From the NCBI GenBank assembly GCA_017445475.1, contig JAFSUB010000018.1:1-64000 (forward strand): a DNA stretch of 64,000 nt. The letters run 5' to 3'. Source of the DNA: Alphaproteobacteria bacterium (lineage in GTDB: Bacteria > Pseudomonadota > Alphaproteobacteria > RF32 > CAG-239). Shown one piece after another: positions 27,994 to 35,958 of this stretch. Positions within the stretch are counted from its first letter, which is position 1. Each line of letters starts with the position of its first letter. Below the pieces are notes generated by a model. It saw only the letters and a list, made by a program, of their open reading frames with translations. It searched no databases and had not been told where the DNA came from. The position numbers and the translations under genes are program-made.

Positions 27994-28716
27994 TTAAAAC
28001 AGTTCCTGCTGGGTGTTGTGTGCCAGTTGGTGCATCGCCTCTTTGATAATCGGCACCGAAACGGCGCGTTTATAGGAAAGCGATATGCCGTCTGCCATGC
28101 TCACAAGCTGTTGAGCGTATGAAAATGAGCGCTCCATATTTTGCACGGTATAGTTTAAAACCTCTCGCGAGATGGAAATTTGCCTGTCGGAAAACAACTT
28201 CAAAATCAATGCCTCAAGCATTTGGTCATCGGGTTTCGAAATGGCGATGCGCGGCACCATATTAAGCCTTGATTTTAAGTCCGGCAACTTAAAATTGATG
28301 CGCGCAAACGGGTGCTCTGCGGTCATCAAAATATAACCGCCCTGATTTTGATAAAGATTAAACAAATGAAACATCGCTGTTTCATTGATTTTCGAAGAAA
28401 TATTTTCAACAACCAGACACGGGTTATTTTTGTGGATATATTCAACTTTTGTTGTTTTAATTTCTCGCGCTTGAATAAAGCCGACGGGAAAAACTTTTTT
28501 TGCTTTTAAGCACACGTGGTCTGCAAAAATGTGCGCCAAGTGTGTTTTGCCGCAGCCCGACGGCCCAAAAATCAGAAGCGCAAAAAACGGCCATTTCGGC
28601 CACATCTCAATGGCTTTTAAGGCTTGCAAATTGCAATCTGAAACCATAAAGTCCTGCCTACCATATTGGTTTGGCACATTAAATTCAAGCGGAATTTGTT
28701 TGGTTTGGTTTTCCAT
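27994..28716 (-). CDS. hda: Hda/HdaA-like DnaA-family replication regulator
   Basis: A 240-residue AAA+ protein related to DnaA but lacking its N-terminal domains and DNA-binding domain IV. Near the N-terminus is QIPLEF (residues 7-12), a good match to the beta-clamp-binding pentamer/hexamer of Hda (QLxLPL). Walker A is GPSGCGKTH, Walker B is LVVEN, and the sensor region contains LKSRLNM. In this family the protein with the clamp stimulates ATP hydrolysis by DnaA and prevents re-initiation. It begins 4 nt after the cckA stop, so both are expected on one transcript. Confidence 0.85.
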   Translation of the reverse strand: MENQTKQIPLEFNVPNQYGRQDFMVSDCNLQALKAIEMWPKWPFFALLIFGPSGCGKTHLAHIFADHVCLKAKKVFPVGFIQAREIKTTKVEYIHKNNPCLVVENISSKINETAMFHLFNLYQNQGGYILMTAEHPFARINFKLPDLKSRLNMVPRIAISKPDDQMLEALILKLFSDRQISISREVLNYTVQNMERSFSYAQQLVSMADGISLSYKRAVSVPIIKEAMHQLAHNTQQELF

Positions 28717-28720
28717 TTTT

Positions 28721-31300
28721 TTACTCGCTTAACACGTCAAAAACTTTTTTGATTAAATCGCCCAAACTGTATGGCTTTGAGATGAAGGTGAAATCTTGTT
28801 CGCCGTTCAATTCTTTTCGTGCCATTTCTTCGGAATAGCCGGAGGCCAAAATGATTTTAATGTCGGGTTGGCGTTTTTTCATTTCTTTGGAAAGTTCCGC
28901 ACCGGAAAGACCGGGCATAACCATATCCGTGATGAGCAAATCAAAAGGGCCGCTTTCTTCTAAAGCAGCTTCGGCCGAAGCACATGGTGTAACGGAAAAA
29001 CCTTTTTTCTTCAGGGCTCTGATGCCGAACATTCGAACCGAATCTTCGTCTTCAACAAACAAAATTTTAACATCTGCCGCATTTTTTTGAAGGCCGGATT
29101 GCTGAACTGTTTTAGTAACGTTTAGTCCGAAGATGAGCTTCGGTTCGCTTTGAGATGCACCGTTTAAGATGGGGGTGAGAGGCAAACTTTGAACCTCGTC
29201 GTCGGTTTTGTTTTCTTTATCGCCCGTTTCATAACGCGGCAGGTATATCTTAAAGGTTGTGCCTTTTTCCTCCACGCTCTCAACTTTAATCAGCCCTTTG
29301 CTTTGGCTGACAATTCCGTAAACGGTTGCAAGCCCCAACCCCGTTCCCGAACCTGTTCCCGCCGCATTTTGCTTTGTTGAAAAGAACGGATCGAAAATGC
29401 GCGATAAGTTTTCTTGTTTGATGCCGCAGCCCGTGTCGCTGACACTGATGACAACATAATCGCCGGCTTTGACGACATCGGCGCCGAACGGTTCGTCTTT
29501 AAGCAAGGTTTCCACACGCGTCGAAATTTTTAAGTTGCCCTTGCCTGACATGGCGTCTTTGGCATTGACAGACAGATTCATAATAACCTGTGTGAAATGC
29601 ACGGGATCAATGCGGATGTAGCCTAAATCGTTGTCGTGATAAAAACTCAAATTGATTTGTTCGCCCATAATTCGTTTCAAAAAGCCGCTCAAATCGGTTA
29701 AGCTTTCGACAACGTCCAAATATTTCGGGTTTGTCGGTTGTTGCTTGGAATAAACCAGAAGCTGGCGAACAAGTGCCGCGGCGCGTATGGCGTTTTGCTT
29801 GATTTCATTTAAGTCGGCAAAGGACGGATCGCCTATCCTGTGGCGCTGTAACAAAAGGTCGCAAAAACCGATGATTGCGGTTAGCAAATTGTTGAAATCG
29901 TGCGCAATGCCTCCGGCAAATTGTCCCATTGCTTGCATTTTTTGAGCCTGTGCAAACTGCTCTTCCAAATTTTTGCGTTCCGTTGTGTCGGAAAAATAAA
30001 TCAAAACACCGGCAAAGCGTGATTGTTTCAAATAAGTTTGCCAATAAGGCGCCATTTCAAGCAAAACAGTTTTGCCGTTTTTAAGGGTTGTTTCAAATTT
30101 AACGGGCAAATCATCGGGCGTTCCGGACAAATAGTCGGCATATAGTTTTTTAAGTTTGGCAACATCTGCCGAATTGAAAAATGCGGAAAGCGACGCATTC
30201 TTTAAGGTTGTGCCCAAAATATCAACGGCTCGTGCGTTGAAGCTTTGAATTTTATCTGATTTGAAAACGGAGATGACGCCGACGGGAACGGAATTGAGCA
30301 AAAGTTTGCAATAAGAAGCATATTTATTTAAGGCCTCATTGAGTTTGGCATCGCCGGGCAAATCTTGCAGTGTTAAGCCGCGTGTTTTTACCAAATCTCC
30401 CTCGTTTGTGCGGTTTTGGGTTACAAAAAGTTCAAAATTGTTTTGTTTTTCGTTTTGGAAAAACAACAAGCCCGAAAATTCTATTTTACCGACATCTAAA
30501 ATTTCGCTTTGTTTGTTTTGAATATACGTTTCAAAACGCTTTCCCATAAGGTCGCTTTTTTTTGTTTGAAGCTGCATGGCAAACGTGTTGTTGACATATT
30601 CGAAACACCCGTTTTCATCTAAAACATAAAGCCCCAGCGGCATATCTTCAATAAAGCGATGCATTTTTTGGCGCTCTTGTTCTAAAATTTTATCGGTGTT
30701 TTGAATTGCGGTTACATCTTTGATTTGCCAAAGAAAATATGTTTCTTTTTGAATTTTCTCAATGGAAAAATCTGATTGAAAAATGTCATTTTTCTTTAAA
30801 TATATCGGTCGCAGGTGAACTTCATACCACGTGTGCGCGTCTTTGTGCTCAAGTTCAAGAAGCACATTTTCTTCTTTCAAGGTTTCAACAGCTTTGATGA
30901 GACGCTCAAGGTTCAGCTCATTTGTTTTGTCTTGGAAAATGCGTTTTTCAAGATAATTTAACACCCGCTCACCCTGAAAAACCTTTGCGGCAAGCTTGTT
31001 TTCAATCAGTGCATCAAAGTGCGCATTGTCAATGCGGCTTATCACATCTTTGCTTTCCAAAATGACATTGGCAAACTCGCCGTATGTTAAGGCTCTTTCG
31101 CTTTCGGAGATAAGCATAATCGCCATTAAGATGGAAAGCGTTGCCGTGATGATTGTCAAAACCAAAAACACAAGCGAATGCGCAGGGAAAATAAAAAGCA
31201 TTAAAATGCTCAAAACAATCGAAATCAAGGCATAAACCAAACCAATCAGCATTTTTTCAAGCTGTCTGTCCGGTCTTTGATGTGTTTTGACTTTAAGCAT
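28721..31300 (-). CDS. cckA: Hybrid sensor histidine kinase, CckA-like
   Basis: An 859-residue protein with two N-terminal membrane helices (about 19-40 and 44-65), PAS regions (around 215-310 and 335-455), and a HisKA domain with phosphoacceptor His467 in GGIAHDFNNLL. An HATPase_c domain follows (GTGSGTGLGLATVYGI), then a receiver domain with Asp792 in LLITDMVMPG and the conserved Lys in FISKPYS. The HisKA block LLLQRHRIGDPSFADLNEI followed by QNA and RAAALVRQLL is very close to Caulobacter CckA. CckA feeds phosphate through ChpT to CtrA to control the cell cycle. Operon partner: hda. Confidence 0.9.
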   Translation of the reverse strand: MLKVKTHQRPDRQLEKMLIGLVYALISIVLSILMLFIFPAHSLVFLVLTIITATLSILMAIMLISESERALTYGEFANVILESKDVISRIDNAHFDALIENKLAAKVFQGERVLNYLEKRIFQDKTNELNLERLIKAVETLKEENVLLELEHKDAHTWYEVHLRPIYLKKNDIFQSDFSIEKIQKETYFLWQIKDVTAIQNTDKILEQERQKMHRFIEDMPLGLYVLDENGCFEYVNNTFAMQLQTKKSDLMGKRFETYIQNKQSEILDVGKIEFSGLLFFQNEKQNNFELFVTQNRTNEGDLVKTRGLTLQDLPGDAKLNEALNKYASYCKLLLNSVPVGVISVFKSDKIQSFNARAVDILGTTLKNASLSAFFNSADVAKLKKLYADYLSGTPDDLPVKFETTLKNGKTVLLEMAPYWQTYLKQSRFAGVLIYFSDTTERKNLEEQFAQAQKMQAMGQFAGGIAHDFNNLLTAIIGFCDLLLQRHRIGDPSFADLNEIKQNAIRAAALVRQLLVYSKQQPTNPKYLDVVESLTDLSGFLKRIMGEQINLSFYHDNDLGYIRIDPVHFTQVIMNLSVNAKDAMSGKGNLKISTRVETLLKDEPFGADVVKAGDYVVISVSDTGCGIKQENLSRIFDPFFSTKQNAAGTGSGTGLGLATVYGIVSQSKGLIKVESVEEKGTTFKIYLPRYETGDKENKTDDEVQSLPLTPILNGASQSEPKLIFGLNVTKTVQQSGLQKNAADVKILFVEDEDSVRMFGIRALKKKGFSVTPCASAEAALEESGPFDLLITDMVMPGLSGAELSKEMKKRQPDIKIILASGYSEEMARKELNGEQDFTFISKPYSLGDLIKKVFDVLSE

Positions 31301-31320
31301 AAAAAATGTCCGTTTTGTTT

Positions 31321-32940
31321 TTAAGTTGTTAAGTCAGGTTTTGTTTTGCCCGTGCGTTTTTCAATTTGTGCAAGCGTCATTGCAATGTCAAGCAAACTTC
31401 TAAGCTTATCTTTCGGGTTTTCATCAAAGTTTTCTTTTTCATAAGCTTCAATATAAACGCGAAGTGTTGCACCGTTTGTTCCCGTTCCGGACAAACGATA
31501 GCATATCCGCGCACCGTCTTCAAAATAAACAAGAAGTCCGTTTTTGGTTTGGCTGCCATCAACAGGATCTTGATAAACAAACGGGTGCGCCGATGTTACT
31601 TTGCGGCCGCCGTATGTTTTGCCCTCAAAAGAGGAAAGATTGTTTTCGAGATCAGCCATCAAATCGTCGGCAACTTTCAAATCAATCGCTTCAAAATCGA
31701 AACGCAGATAGTAGGTTCTGCCGTATTTCTTCCAAAAATCGCGTGTGATTTGGCTGACCGATTTTCCTGTTGCGGCAATGATATTAAGCCAGAATAAAAC
31801 CGCCCATATACCGTCTTTTTCTCTGATGTGCGACGAACCTGTTCCGAAGCTTTCCTCGCCGCAAAAGGTGATGCGCTTCGAGTCCATCAGATTGCAAAAA
31901 TTTTTCCAGCCCGTGGGCACTTCGTAGCAATCAACGCCGAGAGCTTTTGCAACACGGCAGACGGCGGTTGACGTCGCAGCCGATTTTGCAACGCCGTAAA
32001 TGCCGTTTTTATATGCGGGAATATAGCGATAGTTGTCGGTTAAAATGGCAAGACTGTCGCTCGGACTGACAAAGAACTTTTTTCCTAAAATCATATTTCT
32101 GTCGCCGTCGCCATCATTTGCTGCAGCAAAATCAGGTGCGTGGTCGCCATACATCAAGGAAACCAAATCTTTGGCATACACAAGGTTTGGATCGGGATGA
32201 AGGCCACCGAAATCAGGCATCGGAACAGCATTGATGACCGAGCCTTTCTTGGCCCCTAAAGCTTCTTCGAAAATTTTGATGGCATACGGGCCGGTTACGG
32301 CGTTCATTGCGTCAAAGACAAACGAAAAGCCGCTTTGAAACAGCTTTTTGATGGCATCAAAGTCAAAAATTTGTTGCATGAGCTCAAGATAATCTTCAAT
32401 CGGGTCAATCACCTCAATTTCCATATCGCCGAGTTTTTGAACGCCTTTTTTAGAAAGGTCAATATCGTCTGTTTCTAAAATTTTGTAAGACGTTATGCGC
32501 TTTGTTTCTTCAAAAATTTTATCACTGACGGCACTTGAACACTGTCCGCCCGTTTTTGTTGCATATTTAATGCCGAAATCACCGTTAATTCCGCCGGGGT
32601 TGTGTGAGGCCGAAAGCGTTAGGCCGCCGTCTGCGTGATTTTTGAGCAAAATGTGCGACGAAGCCGGCGTTGAGAGCATACCGTTTTGGCCGATAATCAA
32701 TTTCTTCATGCCGTTGGCAGCGGCCATTTTGATGATTTTTTGCAATGCAATGTCGTTGTAATAACGGCCGTCGCCGCCCAAAACAAAGGTTTGGCCTTTG
32801 ACACCGCCGATGGCGTTAAAGAGGCTTTGAATAAAATTTTCGAGATAATTTTTTTGTAACACGGTTTGAACTTTCTGGCGAATGCCTGCCGTGCCCATTT
32901 TTTGGCCGTTATATGGGCTGGTTGAAACTGTTTTAATCAT
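31321..32940 (-). CDS. pgm: Alpha-D-glucose phosphate-specific phosphoglucomutase
   Basis: A 539-residue enzyme interconverting glucose-1-phosphate and glucose-6-phosphate. The phosphoserine loop reads LSASHNPGG, the metal loop is NDGDGDRNM, and the sugar-binding loop CGEESFG is intact. The N-terminus (STSPYNGQKMGTAGIR) is that of the PGM1-like branch found in Agrobacterium and eukaryotes. It probably works with glgP at 25459. AAGGAGAAAATTT precedes the ATG. Confidence 0.95.
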   Translation of the reverse strand: MIKTVSTSPYNGQKMGTAGIRQKVQTVLQKNYLENFIQSLFNAIGGVKGQTFVLGGDGRYYNDIALQKIIKMAAANGMKKLIIGQNGMLSTPASSHILLKNHADGGLTLSASHNPGGINGDFGIKYATKTGGQCSSAVSDKIFEETKRITSYKILETDDIDLSKKGVQKLGDMEIEVIDPIEDYLELMQQIFDFDAIKKLFQSGFSFVFDAMNAVTGPYAIKIFEEALGAKKGSVINAVPMPDFGGLHPDPNLVYAKDLVSLMYGDHAPDFAAANDGDGDRNMILGKKFFVSPSDSLAILTDNYRYIPAYKNGIYGVAKSAATSTAVCRVAKALGVDCYEVPTGWKNFCNLMDSKRITFCGEESFGTGSSHIREKDGIWAVLFWLNIIAATGKSVSQITRDFWKKYGRTYYLRFDFEAIDLKVADDLMADLENNLSSFEGKTYGGRKVTSAHPFVYQDPVDGSQTKNGLLVYFEDGARICYRLSGTGTNGATLRVYIEAYEKENFDENPKDKLRSLLDIAMTLAQIEKRTGKTKPDLTT

Positions 32941-33007
32941 AAATTTTCTCCTTAACGCTGATGGTTTTCAGTTTGCCCCATTTTCCCTTAAAGGTAAAGT
33001 AAAAAAA

Positions 33008-33670
33008 TTATTTATTCGGCAAGATAAATTGAACAATTTGTTTTAAATTTCGACGCGCAAAGAAATCATCTTGATTAAAGGTCTTTTCAAAAAACGGCAG
33101 ATTTTTATCAAGAACGGTTACGCCGTCGTTTAAGCCTTTGGCATATGCGCTGTTGTCTTTGAGCGTGGGCGTGATTTGACAGCCGATAATCGGTGCATCT
33201 TTTTTGAGTTGTTCTTTATTTTGAGCGCTGAAGTCGCCGTTTGGCAGAACAAAAAAATGAAAGGCGTTCAAGCCTCTTGCAGCACGTTTTTTCTTGGCTT
33301 CCCAAACAGTGCTTAAAAAAGCCGAATCTTTTTTCAAAAGCGCGCCGACACCATCATCTGAAACGAGAACAACAAGAATGTCCGCGTGCTCGAAAAGAGA
33401 AGAATCTTTTGCGTCAAGCACAACAAAATCAAATGTTTGAGCTGTTTCTTTGGAAAAATTTTTTTGAAGTTGCGCCGCGGGCAGCTGAAGTTTTTTATCG
33501 GCACTTATTTGTTTGCGGCGCTTTGTAAAGTTTTGAAGAACCTTGTCTTGCTGCTCAAAATCAATGAGTGCCGTTTTTTTTGTTTCGGCCAAAATTGTGG
33601 CAAGATGTGCGGCAAAAAGCGTTTGCCCCTTTTTTTGACCTATTCTTGAAACCAAAATGATCCGCGTCAT
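33008..33670 (-). CDS. ParA/MipZ-like protein with degenerate Walker A
   Basis: A 220-residue protein starting MTRIILVSR. The ATG at 33670 overlaps the stop of the upstream carboxypeptidase by 4 nt, so I prefer it to an in-frame start at 33721. The fold suggestion comes from a first strand, a loop, AAHLATILAETKKTALIDFE and later FVVLDAKD and ADILVVLVSDDG. These align with MipZ/ParA ATPases. The P-loop, however, reads SRIGQKKGQT: the catalytic Lys of KGGxGK[ST] is Gln and the signature Lys is Gly, so ATP use is doubtful. It may be a pseudo-ATPase linked to envelope or division work. Confidence 0.6.
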   Translation of the reverse strand: MTRIILVSRIGQKKGQTLFAAHLATILAETKKTALIDFEQQDKVLQNFTKRRKQISADKKLQLPAAQLQKNFSKETAQTFDFVVLDAKDSSLFEHADILVVLVSDDGVGALLKKDSAFLSTVWEAKKKRAARGLNAFHFFVLPNGDFSAQNKEQLKKDAPIIGCQITPTLKDNSAYAKGLNDGVTVLDKNLPFFEKTFNQDDFFARRNLKQIVQFILPNK

Positions 33671-34857
33671 AAATCGCCCTCGGCATACATTGTTTTTGCG
33701 CTGACATAAGTTGCAACGCAAGCCTGTTTTTTGTTTTTAAGTGCGGTGCAAAGCTTTGCGGCGTCTTTTTTGTTTAAGCCGCCAAATTGTGCGCGATATA
33801 ACAATTTGCCGCCGCGGTTTAATTTTTCAATAAAGATGTTCTGCGCGCTTAATTTTCCGGCAAATTGTTTTTGAATGTTCTGCGCGTGGCTCATGGCTTT
33901 GTCATAAGTTGAAAATGCGCCGATTTGTATGCCGAAATCCGTTTTTTCTTTTGCGCTTATTTTCGGCTCTTTGATAAGTGTTTGCGCATAGTTTGTTTTT
34001 TTCTGGCCGCCGGCGGGCGTTTCGATTTCGGTTTTGAGTTTTTCAACATTGATTTTCGAACCGCTCTCAAGATGAGTAAAAACCTTATCCATCATTGCCA
34101 CAACGGTTTTGTCGCGATCATCGGGCTTTTTGTGCCCCATTGTCGCAACAATGACGCGGTGGCCGTTTCGTTTGGCGGAAGTTACAATGTTAAAACCGGC
34201 ATTTGCGGTATAGCCTGTTTTCAGGCCGTCGGCGCCGTCAAACGAAGTCAGAATGTTGTTATGTCCTTTGATGATTTGCCCGTTATATTCAAACTCGTTT
34301 AAGGCGAAAAGTTTGTAATATTGCGGACAATGATGGTAAATGGCAAGGCCTAAAATCGCCATATCGCGCGCGGTTGATTTTTGCTCGGAATGGTGCAATC
34401 CGGATGCGTTCTTAAAAACGGTGTTTTTCATGCCGAGTTTTTGAGCCGTTTTGGTCATCATTAAAGCAAACTCGCGTTCACTGCCGCCGGAAAGTGCCTC
34501 GCCCAAAACGGTTGCACAATCGTTTGCCGATTTAACAATTGAGGCCAAAATGCAGGTTTTCACGTCAATCGTATCACCGGCATTAAGGCCGAGCCTTGAG
34601 GGCGAACGTGAGGCTGCAATGTGCGAAACTTTAAGCTTGTCGCTTAATTTTAAGTTGCCGTTTTCAAGTGCATTGAATGTGATGTAAAGTGTCATCAATT
34701 TGGCAAGAGATGCCGGATATTTTTGTGTGTCGGCATTAAAAGCATATAAAACATCGCCCGAATTTGCGTCAAGCATAATTGACGAAGTTGAAGCTAAAGC
34801 AATTGAAATTTTTAAAAAAGCTGTCAAACAAACCAGTAAACAAACAATCTTTCTCAT
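33667..34857 (-). CDS. D-alanyl-D-alanine carboxypeptidase with C-terminal SPOR domain
   Basis: About 396 residues from the ATG at 34857 (MRKIVCLLVC), which begins a clear signal peptide and follows GGA with 8-nt spacing. An upstream start at 34872 is possible. The penicillin-binding domain has Ser50-x-x-Lys53 (SLAK), SAN, and KTG in DGLKTGYTANAGF. It trims the terminal D-Ala of cell-wall stem peptides (PBP5/DacC type). The last ~75 residues (FGIQIGAFSTYDKA ... LLYRAQFGGL) form a SPOR domain that binds denuded glycan, usually at the division septum. It is coupled to the ParA-like gene. Confidence 0.92.
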   Translation of the reverse strand: MRKIVCLLVCLTAFLKISIALASTSSIMLDANSGDVLYAFNADTQKYPASLAKLMTLYITFNALENGNLKLSDKLKVSHIAASRSPSRLGLNAGDTIDVKTCILASIVKSANDCATVLGEALSGGSEREFALMMTKTAQKLGMKNTVFKNASGLHHSEQKSTARDMAILGLAIYHHCPQYYKLFALNEFEYNGQIIKGHNNILTSFDGADGLKTGYTANAGFNIVTSAKRNGHRVIVATMGHKKPDDRDKTVVAMMDKVFTHLESGSKINVEKLKTEIETPAGGQKKTNYAQTLIKEPKISAKEKTDFGIQIGAFSTYDKAMSHAQNIQKQFAGKLSAQNIFIEKLNRGGKLLYRAQFGGLNKKDAAKLCTALKNKKQACVATYVSAKTMYAEGDL

Positions 34858-34961
34858 TTTATTTTCCATCATTTTTGCCGCAATTTTTGAAGTATCTTAA
34901 GCAAAAAAATCAAACAAAGAGTTAATTTTAAAAAATATTTTTTAAGTGTCGCTTTTTTGTG

Positions 34962-34990
34962 TTGACTTTAAAAAAGAATGTCGCTAAAAA
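34962..34990 (+). promoter_or_regulatory. Promoter of tRNA-His
   Basis: TTGACT (34962-34967), 17-nt spacer, TAAAAA (34985-34990), with the tRNA about 14 nt later. Confidence 0.5.
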
Positions 34991-35004
34991 CAATATCGCC
35001 GACG

Positions 35005-35081
35005 GCGGATTTAGCTCAGTTGGTTAGAGCGCTGGTTTGTGGTACCAGATGTCGTGAGTTCGAGTCTCATAATCCGCCCCA
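35005..35081 (+). tRNA. tRNA-His (GTG)
   Basis: Cloverleaf with acceptor GCGGATT paired to AATCCGC, anticodon loop TTGTGGT giving GTG, and encoded CCA. The base before position 1 (35004) is G and the discriminator is C, so the gene encodes the canonical extra G-1:C73 pair of bacterial tRNA-His. Confidence 0.97.
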
Positions 35082-35087
35082 GATTTG

Positions 35088-35111
35088 CCTTGCTTAAAGC
35101 AAGGTTTTTTT
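35088..35111 (+). terminator. Terminator after tRNA-His
   Basis: Stem CCTTGC/GCAAGG (35088-35093 with 35099-35104), 5-nt loop, seven T. Confidence 0.8.
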
Positions 35112-35126
35112 GTGGGCCGGCTCAAG

Positions 35127-35165
35127 AAAAGCGCCTAAAAAAGAATGTTTAAATGAAGCGCTTTT
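35127..35165 (+). terminator. Possible second terminator-like hairpin
   Basis: AAAAGCGC (35127-35134) pairs perfectly with GCGCTTTT (35158-35165) across a 23-nt loop, and T residues follow. The long loop makes it weak. Confidence 0.3.
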
Positions 35166-35191
35166 TTTTCAAAATAATCTTAAAAAAGTGC

Positions 35192-35219
35192 TTGATTTTT
35201 GGTTTTAAATGTGTATAAG
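35192..35219 (+). promoter_or_regulatory. Promoter of rpmI-rplT
   Basis: TTGATT (35192-35197), 16-nt spacer, TATAAG (35214-35219). This leaves a leader of about 80 nt before rpmI. Confidence 0.6.
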
Positions 35220-35221
35220 AT

Positions 35222-35251
35222 TTTAGCCGTAATCGGGCGGATTGGGCTAAA
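35222..35251 (+). promoter_or_regulatory. Leader hairpin before rpmI
   Basis: TTTAGCC (35222-35228) pairs with GGCTAAA (35245-35251) across 16 nt, near the expected 5' end of the mRNA. Leaders of rpmI-rplT operons in several bacteria bind L20 for feedback control. That role here is inference. Confidence 0.35.
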
Positions 35252-35308
35252 TGGCATGCCTTATCGCCTTGAAATCAATTCATAATTTTAAAAAAGGAAT
35301 CTGATAAA

Positions 35309-35506
35309 ATGCCGAAATTAAAAACAAAAAGTTCCGCGAAAAAGCGCTTCTCGGCGACAAGTACCGGAAAACTCAAGAAAAATGCCGCGTTTAAAAGACA
35401 CCTCCTCTTTAACAAAGGCACAAAAATGAAAAGACAAGCCAGAGGCACCTCGCTTTTGAGCGACTCTGACGCAAAGATTGTTAAAAAGTTTTTACCGTAT
35501 TTATAA
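35309..35506 (+). CDS. rpmI: 50S ribosomal protein L35
   Basis: A 65-residue basic protein, [14 protein letters not shown] start, with [16 protein letters not shown] typical of bL35. It precedes rplT by 12 nt. No infC lies upstream; tRNA-His does. Confidence 0.97.
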   Translation: MPKLKTKSSAKKRFSATSTGKLKKNAAFKRHLLFNKGTKMKRQARGTSLLSDSDAKIVKKFLPYL

Positions 35507-35518
35507 GGAGGATATGTT

Positions 35519-35875
35519 ATGTCACGTGTTAAAAGAGGAATGACCGCTCACGCTCGCCACAAAAAGATTTTGAATATGGCGAAAGGTTACAGAGGTCGCA
35601 ACAAAAATGTTTTCAGAGTTGCAATTGAAAAGGTTGAAAAAGGTTTGCAATATGCATACCGTGATCGCCGTGCGAAGAAAAGAAGTTTTCGCGCGCTGTG
35701 GATTCAACGCATCAATGCCGCAACGCGTTTGCATGATATGACTTATTCTCGATTTATCAGCGGGCTTGTCAAAGCCGGTATTGAACTTGATCGTAAAGTT
35801 CTCGCTGATATCGCTTTGAAAGAGCCCAAAGCTTTTGCTAAGCTTGTCGATTCTGCCAAAGCAGCTCTTAAGTAA
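35519..35875 (+). CDS. rplT: 50S ribosomal protein L20
   Basis: A 118-residue basic protein with the bL20 motifs [28 protein letters not shown] and [21 protein letters not shown]. It binds 23S rRNA early in large-subunit assembly. It has a strong GGAGG ribosome site. It is followed by a strong hairpin and then pheS. Confidence 0.98.
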   Translation: MSRVKRGMTAHARHKKILNMAKGYRGRNKNVFRVAIEKVEKGLQYAYRDRRAKKRSFRALWIQRINAATRLHDMTYSRFISGLVKAGIELDRKVLADIALKEPKAFAKLVDSAKAALK

Positions 35876-35902
35876 ACTTAAGTCATAACAGTTAAAAAAT
35901 CA

Positions 35903-35938
35903 AAAAGAGTTATCTTGGCAGATCAAGATAACTCTTTT
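35903..35938 (+). terminator. Terminator or attenuator between rplT and pheS
   Basis: Perfect 15-bp stem (35903-35917 with 35924-35938), 6-nt loop, the 3' arm ending TTTT. It lies only 20 nt before the pheS ATG, so pheST depends on read-through or on a promoter I cannot place. No Phe-rich leader peptide is visible. Confidence 0.75.
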
Positions 35939-35958
35939 AATGTTTAAAGGTTGAAATT

